From assembly GCF_014636935.1 (NCBI RefSeq), contig NZ_BMES01000002.1, forward strand, positions 496,001 through 560,000: a stretch of 64,000 nucleotides of DNA. The letters run 5' to 3'. The stretch is from Alsobacter metallidurans. Its GTDB lineage: Bacteria > Pseudomonadota > Alphaproteobacteria > Rhizobiales > Beijerinckiaceae. Position 1 is the first letter of the stretch. Every line of letters starts with the position of its first letter. The translations under genes and the position numbers were made by a program. Below, one piece after another: positions 45,996 through 55,745 of the stretch. The notes beneath the pieces were generated by a model. That model was given only the letters and a program-made list of their open reading frames with translations. It was not told the origin of the DNA and did no database searches.

Positions 45996-47002
45996 TGCGC
46001 CGGGCGCTCGGCCGGGCCGCGCACCCGCGGCTTCGCGGCGGATGTCTTGGCCGCCGGCGCGGCATCGTGGCCGGCCGCGATGGCCGATTCGGCGCCGACC
46101 TTCAGGCCGAGATAGATCAGCACCGGCGCGGCGATGAAGATCGACGAGTAGGTGCCGATCACCACGCCGAAGATCATCGCCCACGAGAAGCTGGCGATCA
46201 CCTGGCCGCCGAACAGCACCAGCGCGAGCAGCGCCAGCGTGGTGGTCACCGAAGTCATGATCGTCCGCGACAAGGTGGTGTTGATCGCCAGATCGAGCAA
46301 CTGCTCCACGGGCATCTTCTTGTAGCGCCGCAACAGCTCGCGGATACGGTCGAACACCACCACGGTGTCGTTGAGCGAGTAGCCGACGATTGTCAGGATC
46401 GCGGCGATCGACGTCATGTTGAATTCGAGCTGCGTGATCGCAAAAAACCCGATCGTCAGAACGAGGTCGTGCAAAGTCGCGATCACGGCGCCGACCGCGA
46501 ACTCCCACTCGAAGCGGAACCACAGATAGATCAGCACGCCGACGATAGAAAGCACGACGCCAAGCGTGCCAGACTGCACCAGCTCGCCCGAGACGCGCGG
46601 ACCCACCACCTCGACGCGGCGGAAGTCATAGTCCTTCTCGAACGTCGTGCGGACGCGCTCCTGCGCGGCCTGCTGGGCCTTTTCGCGATCCTGCTGGGTC
46701 GCGCCGGGCTGAAGGCCGAAGCGGATCGAAACGTCGCCCTTTTCGCCGAATTCCTGAACCTCGACCTCGCCCACCGAGAGACCGTGCGCGGCCTCGCGCA
46801 CCTGGGCGATGTCCGACTTCCCGTTCTTGGCCTGCATCTCGATGAGAGTGCCGCCCGTGAAGTCGATGCCGAAATTCATGTTCACGAAAAAGAAGCAGAG
46901 CACGGCCACCACGGACAGGAGCGCCGAGAACGGGAAACTGACCCGCCGGAAGCTCATGAACGGGAACTTGGTGTCGTCCGGGATGATGCGCAGAAGTTTC
47001 AT
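45992..47002 (-). CDS. secF: Protein translocase subunit SecF
   Basis: A 336-residue RND-type membrane subunit that, with SecD, uses the proton gradient to help pull exported proteins out of the Sec channel. Six helices; the conserved NFGIDFTGGTLIEMQ, GYSLNDTVVVFDRIRELLRR and TTLSRTIMTSVTTTLALLALVLFGG are present. It starts 15 bases after the secD stop. The C-terminal ~35 residues are Ala/Pro/Arg-rich and unconserved. Confidence 0.96.
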   Translation of the reverse strand: MKLLRIIPDDTKFPFMSFRRVSFPFSALLSVVAVLCFFFVNMNFGIDFTGGTLIEMQAKNGKSDIAQVREAAHGLSVGEVEVQEFGEKGDVSIRFGLQPGATQQDREKAQQAAQERVRTTFEKDYDFRRVEVVGPRVSGELVQSGTLGVVLSIVGVLIYLWFRFEWEFAVGAVIATLHDLVLTIGFFAITQLEFNMTSIAAILTIVGYSLNDTVVVFDRIRELLRRYKKMPVEQLLDLAINTTLSRTIMTSVTTTLALLALVLFGGQVIASFSWAMIFGVVIGTYSSIFIAAPVLIYLGLKVGAESAIAAGHDAAPAAKTSAAKPRVRGPAERPAQ

Positions 47003-47017
47003 GGTGTTTTTCCTGCG

Positions 47018-48631
47018 TCAGAACGGCAGCTTGGTCGGCTTGGCCGAGCGGTACCACAGGGCGATCATCATGCGCGTCATCGTGACGGCCGTGACCACGG
47101 TGGTGACGATGCCGAGGATGAGCGTCACCGCGAAGCCCTTCACGGGGCCGGAGCCCAGGAAAAACAGGATCGCGGCGGCGATGAACATGGTGACGTTGGA
47201 GTCGATGATGGTCGCGAAGGCGCGTTGGAAGCCTGCCTCCAGCGCCGAGATCATCGACCGCCCGGCGCGCGCCTCTTCGCGGATGCGCTCGTAAATCAGC
47301 ACGTTAGAGTCTACCGCGGTGCCGATCGTCAGCACGATGCCGGCGATGCCCGGCAGCGTCAGCGTGGATCCCACCATCGCCATCAGGGCGAAGATCAGGA
47401 TCACGTGCACGGCGAGCGCGATGTTGGCGAAGAGGCCGAACAGGCCATAGGTCACGAACATGAAGCCGACCACCAGCACGGTGGCCACATAGGAGGCCTT
47501 CTTGCCGGCGTCGATGGAATCCTGCCCCAGGCCTGGGCCGACGGTGCGCTCCTCCACGATCGTGAGCGGCGCCGGCAGGGCGCCTGCGCGCAGCAGGATG
47601 GCGAGGTTGTTGGCGGCCTCAACCGTGAAGCGGCCGGAGATCTGGCCCTGCCCGCCCGTGATCGGCTGAAGGATGCGCGGAGCCGAGATCACCTTCTTGT
47701 CGAGCACGATCGCGAAGGGCCGCCCGACATTCTCGGTGGTCACCTGCCCGAAGCGCTGGGCGCCGCGGATGTTGAACTTGAAGTTGACGATGGGCTCGCC
47801 GGTGCGCTGGTCGAAGCCCGGCTGAGCGTCGATCAGGTCCTCGCCCTGTACGAGCACGCGCTTTTCGACAGGCATGGATGCGCCGCCGTCTTCCTGCGAC
47901 GGCAACTGCTCCACGTCTCCGGGAGGCGCGCCCGGATCGGCCACGAGGCGGAACTCGAGCTGCGCGGTGGTGCCAAGGATCTCCTTCAGGCGACGCGGGT
48001 CCTGCAGGCCGGGGACCTGCACGAGAATGCGGTCGACGCCCTGGCGCTGGATGTTCGGCTCCGTGGTGCCGAGCGCGTCGACGCGGCGACGCAGCACCTC
48101 GATGGCCTGGTCGATGGCCTTGCGAACGCGCTCGTTCACGCCGGCGTCCGTCACCGCCAGGCTGATCAGCCCGTCCGGCTGCTCGTTAATTTCAACCGCG
48201 TTTTGCGAGCCCGTCTGCCCGAAAAGGCCGCCGACCGGGGCCGCAAGCTCACGAAGGCGCGGCAGCAGGCGCGTGCGCTCGGCCTGGTCCGCCACCCGAA
48301 CGGTGACGCCACGCGGCTGGACGCCGATGCCGCCCGCGAGCGCGATACGCTCCTCGCGCAGGAGCCGGCGGACGTCGTCGCGCAGGGTGTTCACCTGCCC
48401 TCGGAGCACTGACTGGGTGTCAACCTCAAGCAGCACGTGCGATCCGCCCTGAAGATCGAGGCCAAGCACGATGGCCTGGTGCGGGATGATCCAGCGCGGC
48501 AGGAAGCCCGGAATGGACTGCTCGATGCTCTTGCGGGTGTCCAGCGACAAAAGGCTCGGCAGGGCAAAGAGGATGCCCAGCACGGCGATGAGGAGGACCC
48601 CGAAGGTCTTCATTCGTGAGAAGCGGAGCAT
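47018..48631 (-). CDS. secD: Protein translocase subunit SecD
   Basis: A 537-residue partner of SecF. An N-terminal helix (FGVLLIAVLGILFALPSL) is followed by the GLDLQGGSHVLLEVD motif, the large periplasmic P1 region, and the C-terminal helices with AGIVLTIGTAVDSNVLIYERIREE and the proton-path Asp. ATG at 48631. Order yajC-secD-secF is standard, though here yajC is 121 bases upstream. Confidence 0.96.
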   Translation of the reverse strand: MLRFSRMKTFGVLLIAVLGILFALPSLLSLDTRKSIEQSIPGFLPRWIIPHQAIVLGLDLQGGSHVLLEVDTQSVLRGQVNTLRDDVRRLLREERIALAGGIGVQPRGVTVRVADQAERTRLLPRLRELAAPVGGLFGQTGSQNAVEINEQPDGLISLAVTDAGVNERVRKAIDQAIEVLRRRVDALGTTEPNIQRQGVDRILVQVPGLQDPRRLKEILGTTAQLEFRLVADPGAPPGDVEQLPSQEDGGASMPVEKRVLVQGEDLIDAQPGFDQRTGEPIVNFKFNIRGAQRFGQVTTENVGRPFAIVLDKKVISAPRILQPITGGQGQISGRFTVEAANNLAILLRAGALPAPLTIVEERTVGPGLGQDSIDAGKKASYVATVLVVGFMFVTYGLFGLFANIALAVHVILIFALMAMVGSTLTLPGIAGIVLTIGTAVDSNVLIYERIREEARAGRSMISALEAGFQRAFATIIDSNVTMFIAAAILFFLGSGPVKGFAVTLILGIVTTVVTAVTMTRMMIALWYRSAKPTKLPF

Positions 48632-48752
48632 ATCCGGTCGTTGTTCCTGCGCGGCTCATCGGCGCCATGGACCCGGAGCTAAGCACTCCAAGCCGATAGC
48701 GCCACCATGTCAGTCAAAATCGGCGCCGCGGAGGCGCCGGGATCGCGTCGAA

Positions 48753-49085
48753 TCAGGCGGCCTTGACGGGCTCGCCCTTCGCGCGGACCTCGGCGATCAT
48801 CGACTTTACGGCGCGCACGCGCACGCCTTCCGCGATCTCGATTTCCATCTCGGGCTCGTCCCCGGCCTTGGTGACACGGCCGATCAACCCGCCGTTGAGC
48901 ACCACGGTGTCACCGCGGCGCACGTTCTTCAGGAGATCCTGATGCTCCTTGGCGCGGCGCTGCTGCGGCCGGATGATCAGGAAATACATGATCACGAAAA
49001 TCAGCAGAAACGGAACGAGCTGGACGATCATGTCCATGCCGCCCGCCGAAGCTCCGGCGGTCTGGGCGAATGCTGGCGTGATCAC
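48753..49085 (-). CDS. yajC: Preprotein translocase accessory subunit YajC
   Basis: A 110-residue single-helix membrane protein: MDMIVQLVPFLLIFVIMYFLIIRPQQRRAKEHQDLLKNVRRGDTVVLNGGLIGRV is textbook YajC. The GTG at 49085 (GGAGG eight bases upstream) gives an N-terminus of about 20 residues; the frame remains open further upstream without homology. First gene of the secDF unit. Confidence 0.94.
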   Translation of the reverse strand: MITPAFAQTAGASAGGMDMIVQLVPFLLIFVIMYFLIIRPQQRRAKEHQDLLKNVRRGDTVVLNGGLIGRVTKAGDEPEMEIEIAEGVRVRAVKSMIAEVRAKGEPVKAA

Positions 49086-49291
49086 GGGGAGAACCTCCGC
49101 ATGGGGAAAGGGCCCCACGTCCCGCGGTTGCGGGGGGAGCCGGAAAAAGTGCGGCGGACTATAGCCACGGGCTTGGAGAAAGCAACAACGCCGGGCTCCC
49201 GATCCAACGCAGGCATAGCCCAGCGAAGCGTGACAGCCCAATCCGACTTCGCTAAGCACGTCGCACCGTCTGAACCCTGAAGAAAGCCGCC

Positions 49292-50161
49292 ATGTCCGCC
49301 CTCACGCCCTCCGACGCACTCCTGGCCCGCATCGCGGACGCGCTGGAGCGCATGGCGCCGCCCCGGGCCGAGACGCCGGATTTCGCAGGCGCCGACGCCT
49401 TCGTGTGGCGCCCCTCCCCGGCTGGGCTCGTGCCGGTGCCAAAGGTGAACCGGGTCGATATCGTGCTTCTCAAGGGCATCGATCGCGCCCGCGACACGCT
49501 GCTCGAGAACACGTCCCGCTTCGCCCGCGGCTTGCCGGCCAACAACGCCCTGCTGTGGGGCGCGCGCGGCATGGGCAAGTCCTCGCTGGTGAAGGCCGCC
49601 CACGCCCAGGTCAACGCGATGCGCCCGGCCGGTCAGTCGGCTCTGAAGCTGATCGAGATCCACCGCGAGGACATCGACAGCCTGCCGTTGCTGATGGAGA
49701 TGGTGCGCGCCGCATCGTTCCGCTTCATCGTGTTCTGCGACGACCTCTCGTTCGATGGGGACGACACGTCCTACAAGTCGCTGAAAGCCGTGCTGGAAGG
49801 CGGCATCGAGGGCCGGCCGGACAACGTGGTGTTCTACGCCACCTCCAATCGACGCCACCTTCTGCCGCGCGACATGATGGACAACGAACGCTCCACCGCC
49901 GTGAACCCCGGCGAGGCGATCGAGGAGAAGATCTCGCTTTCGGACCGTTTCGGGCTGTGGCTGGGCTTCCACAAATGCAGCCAGGACGAATTCCTCGCCA
50001 TGGTGGACGGCTACGCCGACCATTTCGGCCTCGCGGTCGTGAACCGCGACGCCATGCACCATGACGCTCTGGAATGGTCCATCACGCGCGCGTCGCGCTC
50101 GGGCCGCACCGCCTGGCAGTTTATCCAGGATCTCGCCGGACGGCTCGAGCAGCAGCTCTGA
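49292..50161 (+). CDS. DUF815 family AAA+ ATPase
   Basis: A 289-residue P-loop ATPase. Walker A GARGMGKSSLVK (about residue 91), Walker B FIVFCDDLSFD, sensor-like YATSNRRHLLPRDMM and EEKISLSDRFGLWLGF are characteristic of DUF815. Cellular role is unknown; it is widespread in proteobacteria. It lies divergent from yajC, as in other alphaproteobacteria, and convergent with a lipoprotein gene. Confidence 0.88.
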   Translation: MSALTPSDALLARIADALERMAPPRAETPDFAGADAFVWRPSPAGLVPVPKVNRVDIVLLKGIDRARDTLLENTSRFARGLPANNALLWGARGMGKSSLVKAAHAQVNAMRPAGQSALKLIEIHREDIDSLPLLMEMVRAASFRFIVFCDDLSFDGDDTSYKSLKAVLEGGIEGRPDNVVFYATSNRRHLLPRDMMDNERSTAVNPGEAIEEKISLSDRFGLWLGFHKCSQDEFLAMVDGYADHFGLAVVNRDAMHHDALEWSITRASRSGRTAWQFIQDLAGRLEQQL

Positions 50162-50168
50162 CCCGACG

Positions 50169-50585
50169 TTACGCCCCCGCGCGCACCACCTGCACAAGGC
50201 GGTTGTCGGCAAAGAGGTAGAGCGCCTTCCCGGTTGGCTCCATGTAGAGGATCGTGGTTTCACGCTTGGCGCGCGGGCTGGAGCCCGTCTGGACGCTGAG
50301 CGGCTCGCCCTTGAGCGCCACGAGCTCGCATTCGGTGACGCCGATCAAGCCCTGGCCCTCGCGGCCCCGGAACTTGGACGGGTCGATTGACAGGTCAGCC
50401 GTGCAGCGGCCGTCCTCGCCCACCACGGCCTCCGTGGTGGCGACACGCGCCGTGGCGCTCTTGTCGTTCATGAAGCCGCCGACCTCGACCGCACAGCCCG
50501 AGAGCACGATGGCGAGGGCCGTCGCGACGATCGGGGCCGCGAGCGCTCGTCCAGCGGGCCAGCCGGCCCGCGCCGCATCCATCAT
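50169..50585 (-). CDS. Putative lipoprotein, unknown function
   Basis: A 138-residue protein with a lipoprotein signal: hydrophobic APIVATALAIVLSGC with lipobox LSGC. The mature part has a pair of further Cys (EDGRCTADLS and GVTECELVAL) that could form a disulfide, and a C-terminus (ETTILYMEPTGKALYLFADNRLVQVVRAG) that looks like a small beta domain. No named family is recognised. The ATG overlaps the holC stop (ATGA) with GGAG eight bases upstream, so it is coupled to holC. Confidence 0.7.
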   Translation of the reverse strand: MMDAARAGWPAGRALAAPIVATALAIVLSGCAVEVGGFMNDKSATARVATTEAVVGEDGRCTADLSIDPSKFRGREGQGLIGVTECELVALKGEPLSVQTGSSPRAKRETTILYMEPTGKALYLFADNRLVQVVRAGA

Positions 50586-51034
50586 GCCTTTTTCTCCCAG
50601 CGACCTTCGTCGCTCTGTTGCCAATAGCTGGTCTGGTGATCCTGCCCACGCAGGTTCTTCCAGGCGACCCGCGCCGCCGCGACCGCCTCGTCGTCTCGCC
50701 CGTCGAAGATCAGGACGAGGCGCTGATAAGCCGCCGCATCCGGCGGAATTGCGGCGCCGTCCACCAGAAAGCGCACCTGCGCGCCGTTCGGATTGGCTTC
50801 GCCGGTGGTGAGGACGATCGGCTCGGCCGCAGCGGATGGCTCGCTCTCCAGCCCGTGCGGCAAAAAGCTCTCGTCCGAGTAAGTCCACAGAAGATCATCG
50901 ATCGCCGCCGCGCGTTCGGGCCCGGAGGTCTGCACGGCCGCGCGCCACCCGCGCGCGAGGCTGCGCTCCAGCAGTCCGGGCAGGACGGCGTCCAGGTTCT
51001 GGCGCTGGAGGTGGTAGAAGAGGATCTCCGCCAT
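50582..51034 (-). CDS. holC: DNA polymerase III chi subunit
   Basis: A 150-residue clamp-loader accessory subunit that bridges polymerase III and SSB. MAEILFYHLQRQNLDAVLPGLLERSLARGWRAAVQ and the C-terminal LVLIFDGRDDEAVAAARVAWKNLRGQDHQTSYWQQSDEGRWEKK are typical. ATG at 51034. It and pepA are usual neighbours; here a thioesterase gene on the other strand lies between. Confidence 0.93.
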   Translation of the reverse strand: MAEILFYHLQRQNLDAVLPGLLERSLARGWRAAVQTSGPERAAAIDDLLWTYSDESFLPHGLESEPSAAAEPIVLTTGEANPNGAQVRFLVDGAAIPPDAAAYQRLVLIFDGRDDEAVAAARVAWKNLRGQDHQTSYWQQSDEGRWEKKA

Positions 51035-51149
51035 CGGCGTCCTGCGTGGTTGGGCTTTCCGGTCTACACGGTTGCGGGCCATCCCGGCGAGTCGGTTGCC
51101 GCCGAGCGCGCCGGCGCTACGCTGCGGGACCATCGAACCGGGGAAGCGG

Positions 51150-51572
51150 ATGAGCGACGCGCGCGTGCAGGAACTCGAACAGGCGGGCTGGGCGATCGAG
51201 CCCGGCGACGGCTATCGCAACCATATCGGGCCGCTTTGGTCGCGCCAGGATAGAGAGCACAAGCGCTTCGGCATGCTCACGGACTCCCGGCACGCAAACC
51301 GGTTCGGCGTCGTCCATGGCGGGTTGCTGTTGTCGCTGGCCGACGAATCGCTCGGCATCACGTCGCTCATCGCCAATGGCGGGCGACGGCAGGTCACGAT
51401 CCAATTGAGCAGCCAGTTCATCTCTTCCGCGCAGGTCGGCGAGTTCGTCGAATCGCACACCGAGGTGCTGCGCCGAACGCGCACGATGATTTTCGTGCGC
51501 GGCCTGTTGCAGGTTGGCGACCGTACGATCCTGAGCGCCGAGGGCATCTGGAAGGTGCTGGACGAGCGCTGA
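51150..51572 (+). CDS. PaaI-type hotdog thioesterase
   Basis: A 140-residue hotdog-fold protein. RHANRFGVVHGGLLLSLADESLG contains the conserved HGG of the PaaI group and the downstream Asp of the central helix. Probably an acyl-CoA or aryl-CoA thioesterase; substrate unknown. It differs from the copy at 12724, which lacks the HGG. The ATG at 51150 is preceded by GGGGAAG at close spacing. It is inserted between holC and pepA on the opposite strand. Confidence 0.82.
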   Translation: MSDARVQELEQAGWAIEPGDGYRNHIGPLWSRQDREHKRFGMLTDSRHANRFGVVHGGLLLSLADESLGITSLIANGGRRQVTIQLSSQFISSAQVGEFVESHTEVLRRTRTMIFVRGLLQVGDRTILSAEGIWKVLDER

Positions 51573-51633
51573 AGCACCAGCCCACCGGGTGAACGCCGGT
51601 TGGTGGATACGATGATGCCAACCAAGCTGAGCG

Positions 51634-51658
51634 GAGCGCCTGACGCGATCAGGCGCTC
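51634..51658. terminator. Bidirectional hairpin between convergent thioesterase and pepA genes
   Basis: A perfect 10-bp inverted repeat GAGCGCCTGA/TCAGGCGCTC (51634-51643 with 51649-51658) with a 5-base loop. T-runs are poor on both sides, but the place between two convergent genes suggests shared termination. Confidence 0.5.
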
Positions 51659-51670
51659 TGCTTGAAGCGC

Positions 51671-53191
51671 TCAGCCCTCGTAGTGATCCGACACCAGCCG
51701 GTCCAGCAGCCGCACCCCCCAGCCGGACGCCCAGCCCCGGTTGATCTCGGTCTGCGGCGAGCCCATGGCGGTGCCGGCGACGTCGAGATGCGCCCACGGC
51801 GTGTCGTTGACGAACCGCTTCAAAAACTGCGCGGCCGTGATGGAGCCGGCGTGGCGGCCGCCCGAGTTCTTCACGTCCGCGAACTTGCTGTCGATGATCT
51901 TGTCATAGGCCGTCGACAGCGGCAGGCGCCACACGCCTTCCCCGGTCGCCTTGGAGGCGGCGGCCAGCCGCTCGGCGAGTTCGTCATCGTTGGAGAACAG
52001 CCCGGCGTTCTCCTGCCCGAGCGCCACCAGCACCGCGCCCGTCAGGGTCGCGAGATCGACCATGAAGGCAGGCTTGAAGCGATCCTGCACGTACCAGAGC
52101 ACGTCGGCGAGAACGAGCCGGCCCTCGGCGTCGGTGTTGATGATCTCGATGGTCTGGCCCGACAGCGATGTCACGATGTCGCCCGGCCGCTGCGCCGCGC
52201 CGTCCGGCATGTTCTCGACGAGGCCGATCGCCCCGATCACGTTCACCTTCGCCTTGCGCGACGCGAGCGCGTGCATGAGGCCGACCACGCAGGCCGCGCC
52301 CGCCATGTCGCCCTTCATGTCCTCCATGCCGCCCGCCGGCTTGATCGAGATGCCGCCGGTGTCGAAGCACACGCCTTTGCCCACAAAGGCGATCGGCTTG
52401 TCCTTGGCGTCCTTGCCCTTGCCGCCCTTGGCGCCATTCCAGCGCATGATCACGACGCGGCTCTCCTTGGTGGAGCCCTGCCCCACCGCCAGCAGCGCCC
52501 GCATGCCAATCTTGTCGAGCTTCTTTTCGTCGAGGATCTCCACCTCGACGCCCAGCTTCTCGAGGTGGGCCGCGCGGCGCGCGAATTCCTCGGGGTCCAG
52601 CACGTTCGGCGGCTCGTTCACGAGGTTGCGGGCGATCACGACGCCTTCGGCAACCGCCTGGCGTGAGCGATGCGCCTTGGCCGCCGCCTTGGGGTCAGCG
52701 ACCGCAATCGTGGCGTCGACCTCGCGGGCGCCTTCGTCCTTGTCCTGCTTCTTCGTCTTGTACTTCTCGAACGCATAAGCGCGCATCGCCATGCCGAGCG
52801 CCATGTCGGCCGCCGCGTCTGCATCGTGGCGCAGCCCCTCCGGCGCGTCATGGAAGAGCACGGTGACGGATTTGGCGTGGCCAATGCGGCCGAGGATCGA
52901 GCCGCCGAGCGTCACGAAATCAGCCGTGGCGCGATCGGACGCGGCGCCGACGCCAACCACCACCAGGCGGGCCGCTTGAAGGCCGGCCGGAACCAGCACC
53001 GAAAAGCCGCTCCCCGCCTTGCCCTTGAAGTTTTCCGCCGCCGCAGCCCGCGTCACCGCGTCGGCCGCAACGTCGCCGATCAGGTCGCGCACCGCCCCGG
53101 GAAGCGCCAGGTCGTCGCCGACGAGAACCACGACGGCTCCCGATGCGGGCAGATTCGCGTCGGCAAAGGAAACTCTAAGGCGCTCGGACAT
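51671..53191 (-). CDS. pepA: Leucyl aminopeptidase (M17)
   Basis: A 506-residue di-metal aminopeptidase. The M17 signature [14 protein letters not shown] is complete; metal and catalytic residues are in [17 protein letters not shown] and GAACVVGL..., and the N-terminal regulatory domain (residues 1-170) is present. In E. coli PepA also binds DNA in site-specific recombination; that role cannot be inferred here. ATG at 53191. It diverges from the LPS transport operon. Confidence 0.96.
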   Translation of the reverse strand: MSERLRVSFADANLPASGAVVVLVGDDLALPGAVRDLIGDVAADAVTRAAAAENFKGKAGSGFSVLVPAGLQAARLVVVGVGAASDRATADFVTLGGSILGRIGHAKSVTVLFHDAPEGLRHDADAAADMALGMAMRAYAFEKYKTKKQDKDEGAREVDATIAVADPKAAAKAHRSRQAVAEGVVIARNLVNEPPNVLDPEEFARRAAHLEKLGVEVEILDEKKLDKIGMRALLAVGQGSTKESRVVIMRWNGAKGGKGKDAKDKPIAFVGKGVCFDTGGISIKPAGGMEDMKGDMAGAACVVGLMHALASRKAKVNVIGAIGLVENMPDGAAQRPGDIVTSLSGQTIEIINTDAEGRLVLADVLWYVQDRFKPAFMVDLATLTGAVLVALGQENAGLFSNDDELAERLAAASKATGEGVWRLPLSTAYDKIIDSKFADVKNSGGRHAGSITAAQFLKRFVNDTPWAHLDVAGTAMGSPQTEINRGWASGWGVRLLDRLVSDHYEG

Positions 53192-53505
53192 GCAGCGGCT
53201 CCGGGAAGACGATGGATCGAAAATCGTTCGTTCAGCGTCTTAGCGGCTTGCGCGGCGCCGCGCCAGCGATGGGCAAAGCCGGCCCCCCATTCGCGGAAGG
53301 TGTCGAGACCAACATCTGGAGCCGTGCAGCGGTGACGTGGCCGCATCCATTCGGCGATCCGCGCCCCAATGCCGCGGCAGAATGGCCACGCTCGCCTTGA
53401 GGGCGCCCGGATCGTGATGAACCTGCGGCCTCGGACGCCCCGCTCCGCTTGCCCGAACAGGGCGGAGGCTTTACCGCTGTCGCACAATCATTGCCGAACC
53501 CCCGC
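53192..53505. other. Divergent promoter region between pepA and lptF
   Basis: No convincing gene is seen in these 314 bases. A 14-bp perfect palindrome GCGCGGCGCCGCGC lies at 53250-53263, but such GC palindromes are expected by chance in this genome. No promoter matched both boxes well; a TTGCCC with TACCGC at 17-base spacing starts near 53452. Confidence 0.4.
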
Positions 53506-54654
53506 ATGAGCCTGCTCGATCGCTACATCTTCCGGATCGCCTGCGTCGCCTTTCTGGCGACGGTGCTGAGCTTGACCGGCGTGATCTGGATTACGCAGGC
53601 GTTGCGCGAGGTCGATCTGGTGACCGGCAAGGGGCAGACGATCTTCACATTCCTGACCGTCACCAGCCTGTCGCTTCCGGCGCTCGTGGCGATCATCGCT
53701 CCGGTCGCGCTCTTTATCGCGGTGGTCTACGCGCTCAATAAGCTGAACGGCGACTCGGAGCTCATCGTCATGAGCGCGGCGGGCGCGCCGCCCGGGCGCA
53801 TCATGCGTCCGCTCCTGATCCTGACTGTGATCGTCACCCTGCTGGTCGGCGTGATGACGACGTGGGCGATGCCGGCCAGCTTCCGGGCTTTGCGCGACCT
53901 GATCACCAGCGTCCGAGCCGACTTCGTCACAAACATCGTCAAGGAAGGGCAGTTCACCACGCTCGACCTCGGCATCACCTTTCACTACCGCGAACGCGCC
54001 GGAGACGCCCTGCTGGGCATCTTCATGCAGGACCGCCGTGATAAGACGAAACCCGCCGTCTACATCGCCGAGCGTGGCCAGACGCTGGACATCAATGGCT
54101 CGCCGTATCTCGTTCTCGAGCAGGGAAGCGTACAGCGCGAGCAGCCGGGCTCTGCGGATCCCGCGATCGTTGTGTTCCAGCGCTATGCGATCGACTTGAG
54201 CCAGTTCGGCGCGGACGGCGAAACGCCGACCTACAAGCCACGCGAACGCAGCACCTGGGCGCTGCTCAATCCCAACGTGAGCGAGGCCTATTACCAGATG
54301 CCCGGCACCGCCGGCCGTTTCCGCACCGAATTGCATGATCGCTTTTCGGGGCCACTCTATTGCCTGGCCATGATGGCGATCGCCTTCGCGGCGCTCGGCA
54401 CCCCGCGCACCACGCGCCAGGGCCGGGGCGCGGCGATCGGGGCCGCCATCGTCACCGTTGGCCTGCTGCGCATTGCCGGCTTTGCAGCGTCGAGTCTAAT
54501 TGCGCGCTCGCCGTGGGCGGCGCCCCTTGCCTACGTGATCCCGGCGCTCGGCTTCCTGGGCGGGCTAGCGGCGACGTTCGGGCCGGAGCTGCGGCTCGGG
54601 CGGCGCGGGCGCGGGTTCAGCCGGCCGGCGGCCGCAGCCGCCACCGCGAGCTGA
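53506..54654 (+). CDS. lptF: LPS export permease LptF
   Basis: A 382-residue membrane subunit of the LptB2FG transporter that extracts lipopolysaccharide from the inner membrane. Three helices at the N-terminus (RYIFRIACVAFLATVLSLTGVIWITQALRE onward), a periplasmic beta-jellyroll (about residues 140-270), and three C-terminal helices (PLYCLAMMAIAFAALGTPRTTR) are visible. The ATG at 53506 marks the start of homology. lptG follows after five bases. Confidence 0.93.
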   Translation: MSLLDRYIFRIACVAFLATVLSLTGVIWITQALREVDLVTGKGQTIFTFLTVTSLSLPALVAIIAPVALFIAVVYALNKLNGDSELIVMSAAGAPPGRIMRPLLILTVIVTLLVGVMTTWAMPASFRALRDLITSVRADFVTNIVKEGQFTTLDLGITFHYRERAGDALLGIFMQDRRDKTKPAVYIAERGQTLDINGSPYLVLEQGSVQREQPGSADPAIVVFQRYAIDLSQFGADGETPTYKPRERSTWALLNPNVSEAYYQMPGTAGRFRTELHDRFSGPLYCLAMMAIAFAALGTPRTTRQGRGAAIGAAIVTVGLLRIAGFAASSLIARSPWAAPLAYVIPALGFLGGLAATFGPELRLGRRGRGFSRPAAAAATAS

Positions 54655-54659
54655 CGCAC

Positions 54660-55745
54660 ATGATGATTGGCGCCACGCTCGGACGGTACCTTGCCGGACG
54701 GTTCATCAGGACGATCACGGGCGTTTTCGTGACCGTGTTCGTGCTGATCTACACCCTGGACTTCGTCGAGCTCGTGCGGCGCACCGGCGACGTCGTGGAC
54801 CTCTCCACGGCCTTGCTGGCCGAACTGGCGCTGTTTCGCACGCCCGCGGTGGCCGAGCAGATCCTCCCCTTCGCGGTGCTGTTCGGCTCCATGGCGGCGC
54901 TGCTGAACCTGTCTCGCAAACTGGAACTGGTGGTGATGCGGGCCGCCGGCGTTTCGGTGTGGCAGTTCATGGCCCCCGCGCTCGGCGTCGCGGTGGCGAT
55001 CGGCGTCTTCGCCGCGACGGTCTACAACCCGGTTTCCGCCAAGCTGAAGGAGCGCGCGATCCAGGTCGAGACCTCCAAGCTCGGCCGCTCCAAGGCGACG
55101 GCCGAAAAGGAACTCTGGATCCGCCAACGCAGCCTCGACGGTCAGGCGATCATCCGCGCCGACAGGTCCATGGACGCCGGCACGCGGCTGAGTCGCGTCA
55201 CCGTGTTCGAGTTCGCCAAGGACGGTTCGTTCGAGAGCCGCGTCGAAGCCCGAGAGGCGCTGTTGCGCGACGGTTACTGGGAGTTGGTGGAAGCCCGCCT
55301 GACAGGTGTGGGCGTGGAGCCACAGAGCTTCGCTTCCTACAATCTGTCGACCAATCTGACGCCCGATCAGGTCCGCAATTCCTTCACGTCAGCGGAGACA
55401 ATTCCCTTCTGGGAGCTGCCGAATTTGGTGAAAAGAACCGAGGCGGCAGGCCTCGACGCAACGCGTTATCGTTTGCAATTTCAATCGCTTCTAGCCCGGC
55501 CTTTACTCTTTATTGCAATGGCGCTTATCGCCGCATCCGTTTCATTAAGATTTTTCAGGTTTGGTGGTGTGGCGAAGATGGTTCTCGGTGGCGTGACGGC
55601 AGGCTTCGTGCTCTATGTCGTCACCCACTTGGTCGAGGATCTCGGCGCCGCTGGTCTGCTTTCGACGACGGTTGCGGCTTGGTCGCCAGCTGTGGTCGGG
55701 AGTTTGCTCGGAACGCTCGCTCTGTTGTACCAAGAGGACGGGTGA
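54660..55745 (+). CDS. lptG: LPS export permease LptG
   Basis: A 361-residue partner of LptF with the same architecture: LGRYLAGRFIRTITGVFVTVFVLIYTLDFVE, EQILPFAVLFGSMAALLNLSRKLELVVMRAAGVSVWQF, a periplasmic domain with KELWIRQRSLDGQAIIRA, and C-terminal helices. Two ATGs (54660, 54663) begin the gene. Its stop overlaps the lptD start (TGATG). Confidence 0.93.
   Translation: MMIGATLGRYLAGRFIRTITGVFVTVFVLIYTLDFVELVRRTGDVVDLSTALLAELALFRTPAVAEQILPFAVLFGSMAALLNLSRKLELVVMRAAGVSVWQFMAPALGVAVAIGVFAATVYNPVSAKLKERAIQVETSKLGRSKATAEKELWIRQRSLDGQAIIRADRSMDAGTRLSRVTVFEFAKDGSFESRVEAREALLRDGYWELVEARLTGVGVEPQSFASYNLSTNLTPDQVRNSFTSAETIPFWELPNLVKRTEAAGLDATRYRLQFQSLLARPLLFIAMALIAASVSLRFFRFGGVAKMVLGGVTAGFVLYVVTHLVEDLGAAGLLSTTVAAWSPAVVGSLLGTLALLYQEDG

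Noticed and set aside
54959-55744. Upstream extension of the lptD frame through lptG
   Set aside because: The stretch is lptG in another frame; the LptD signal peptide starts just after the lptG stop.
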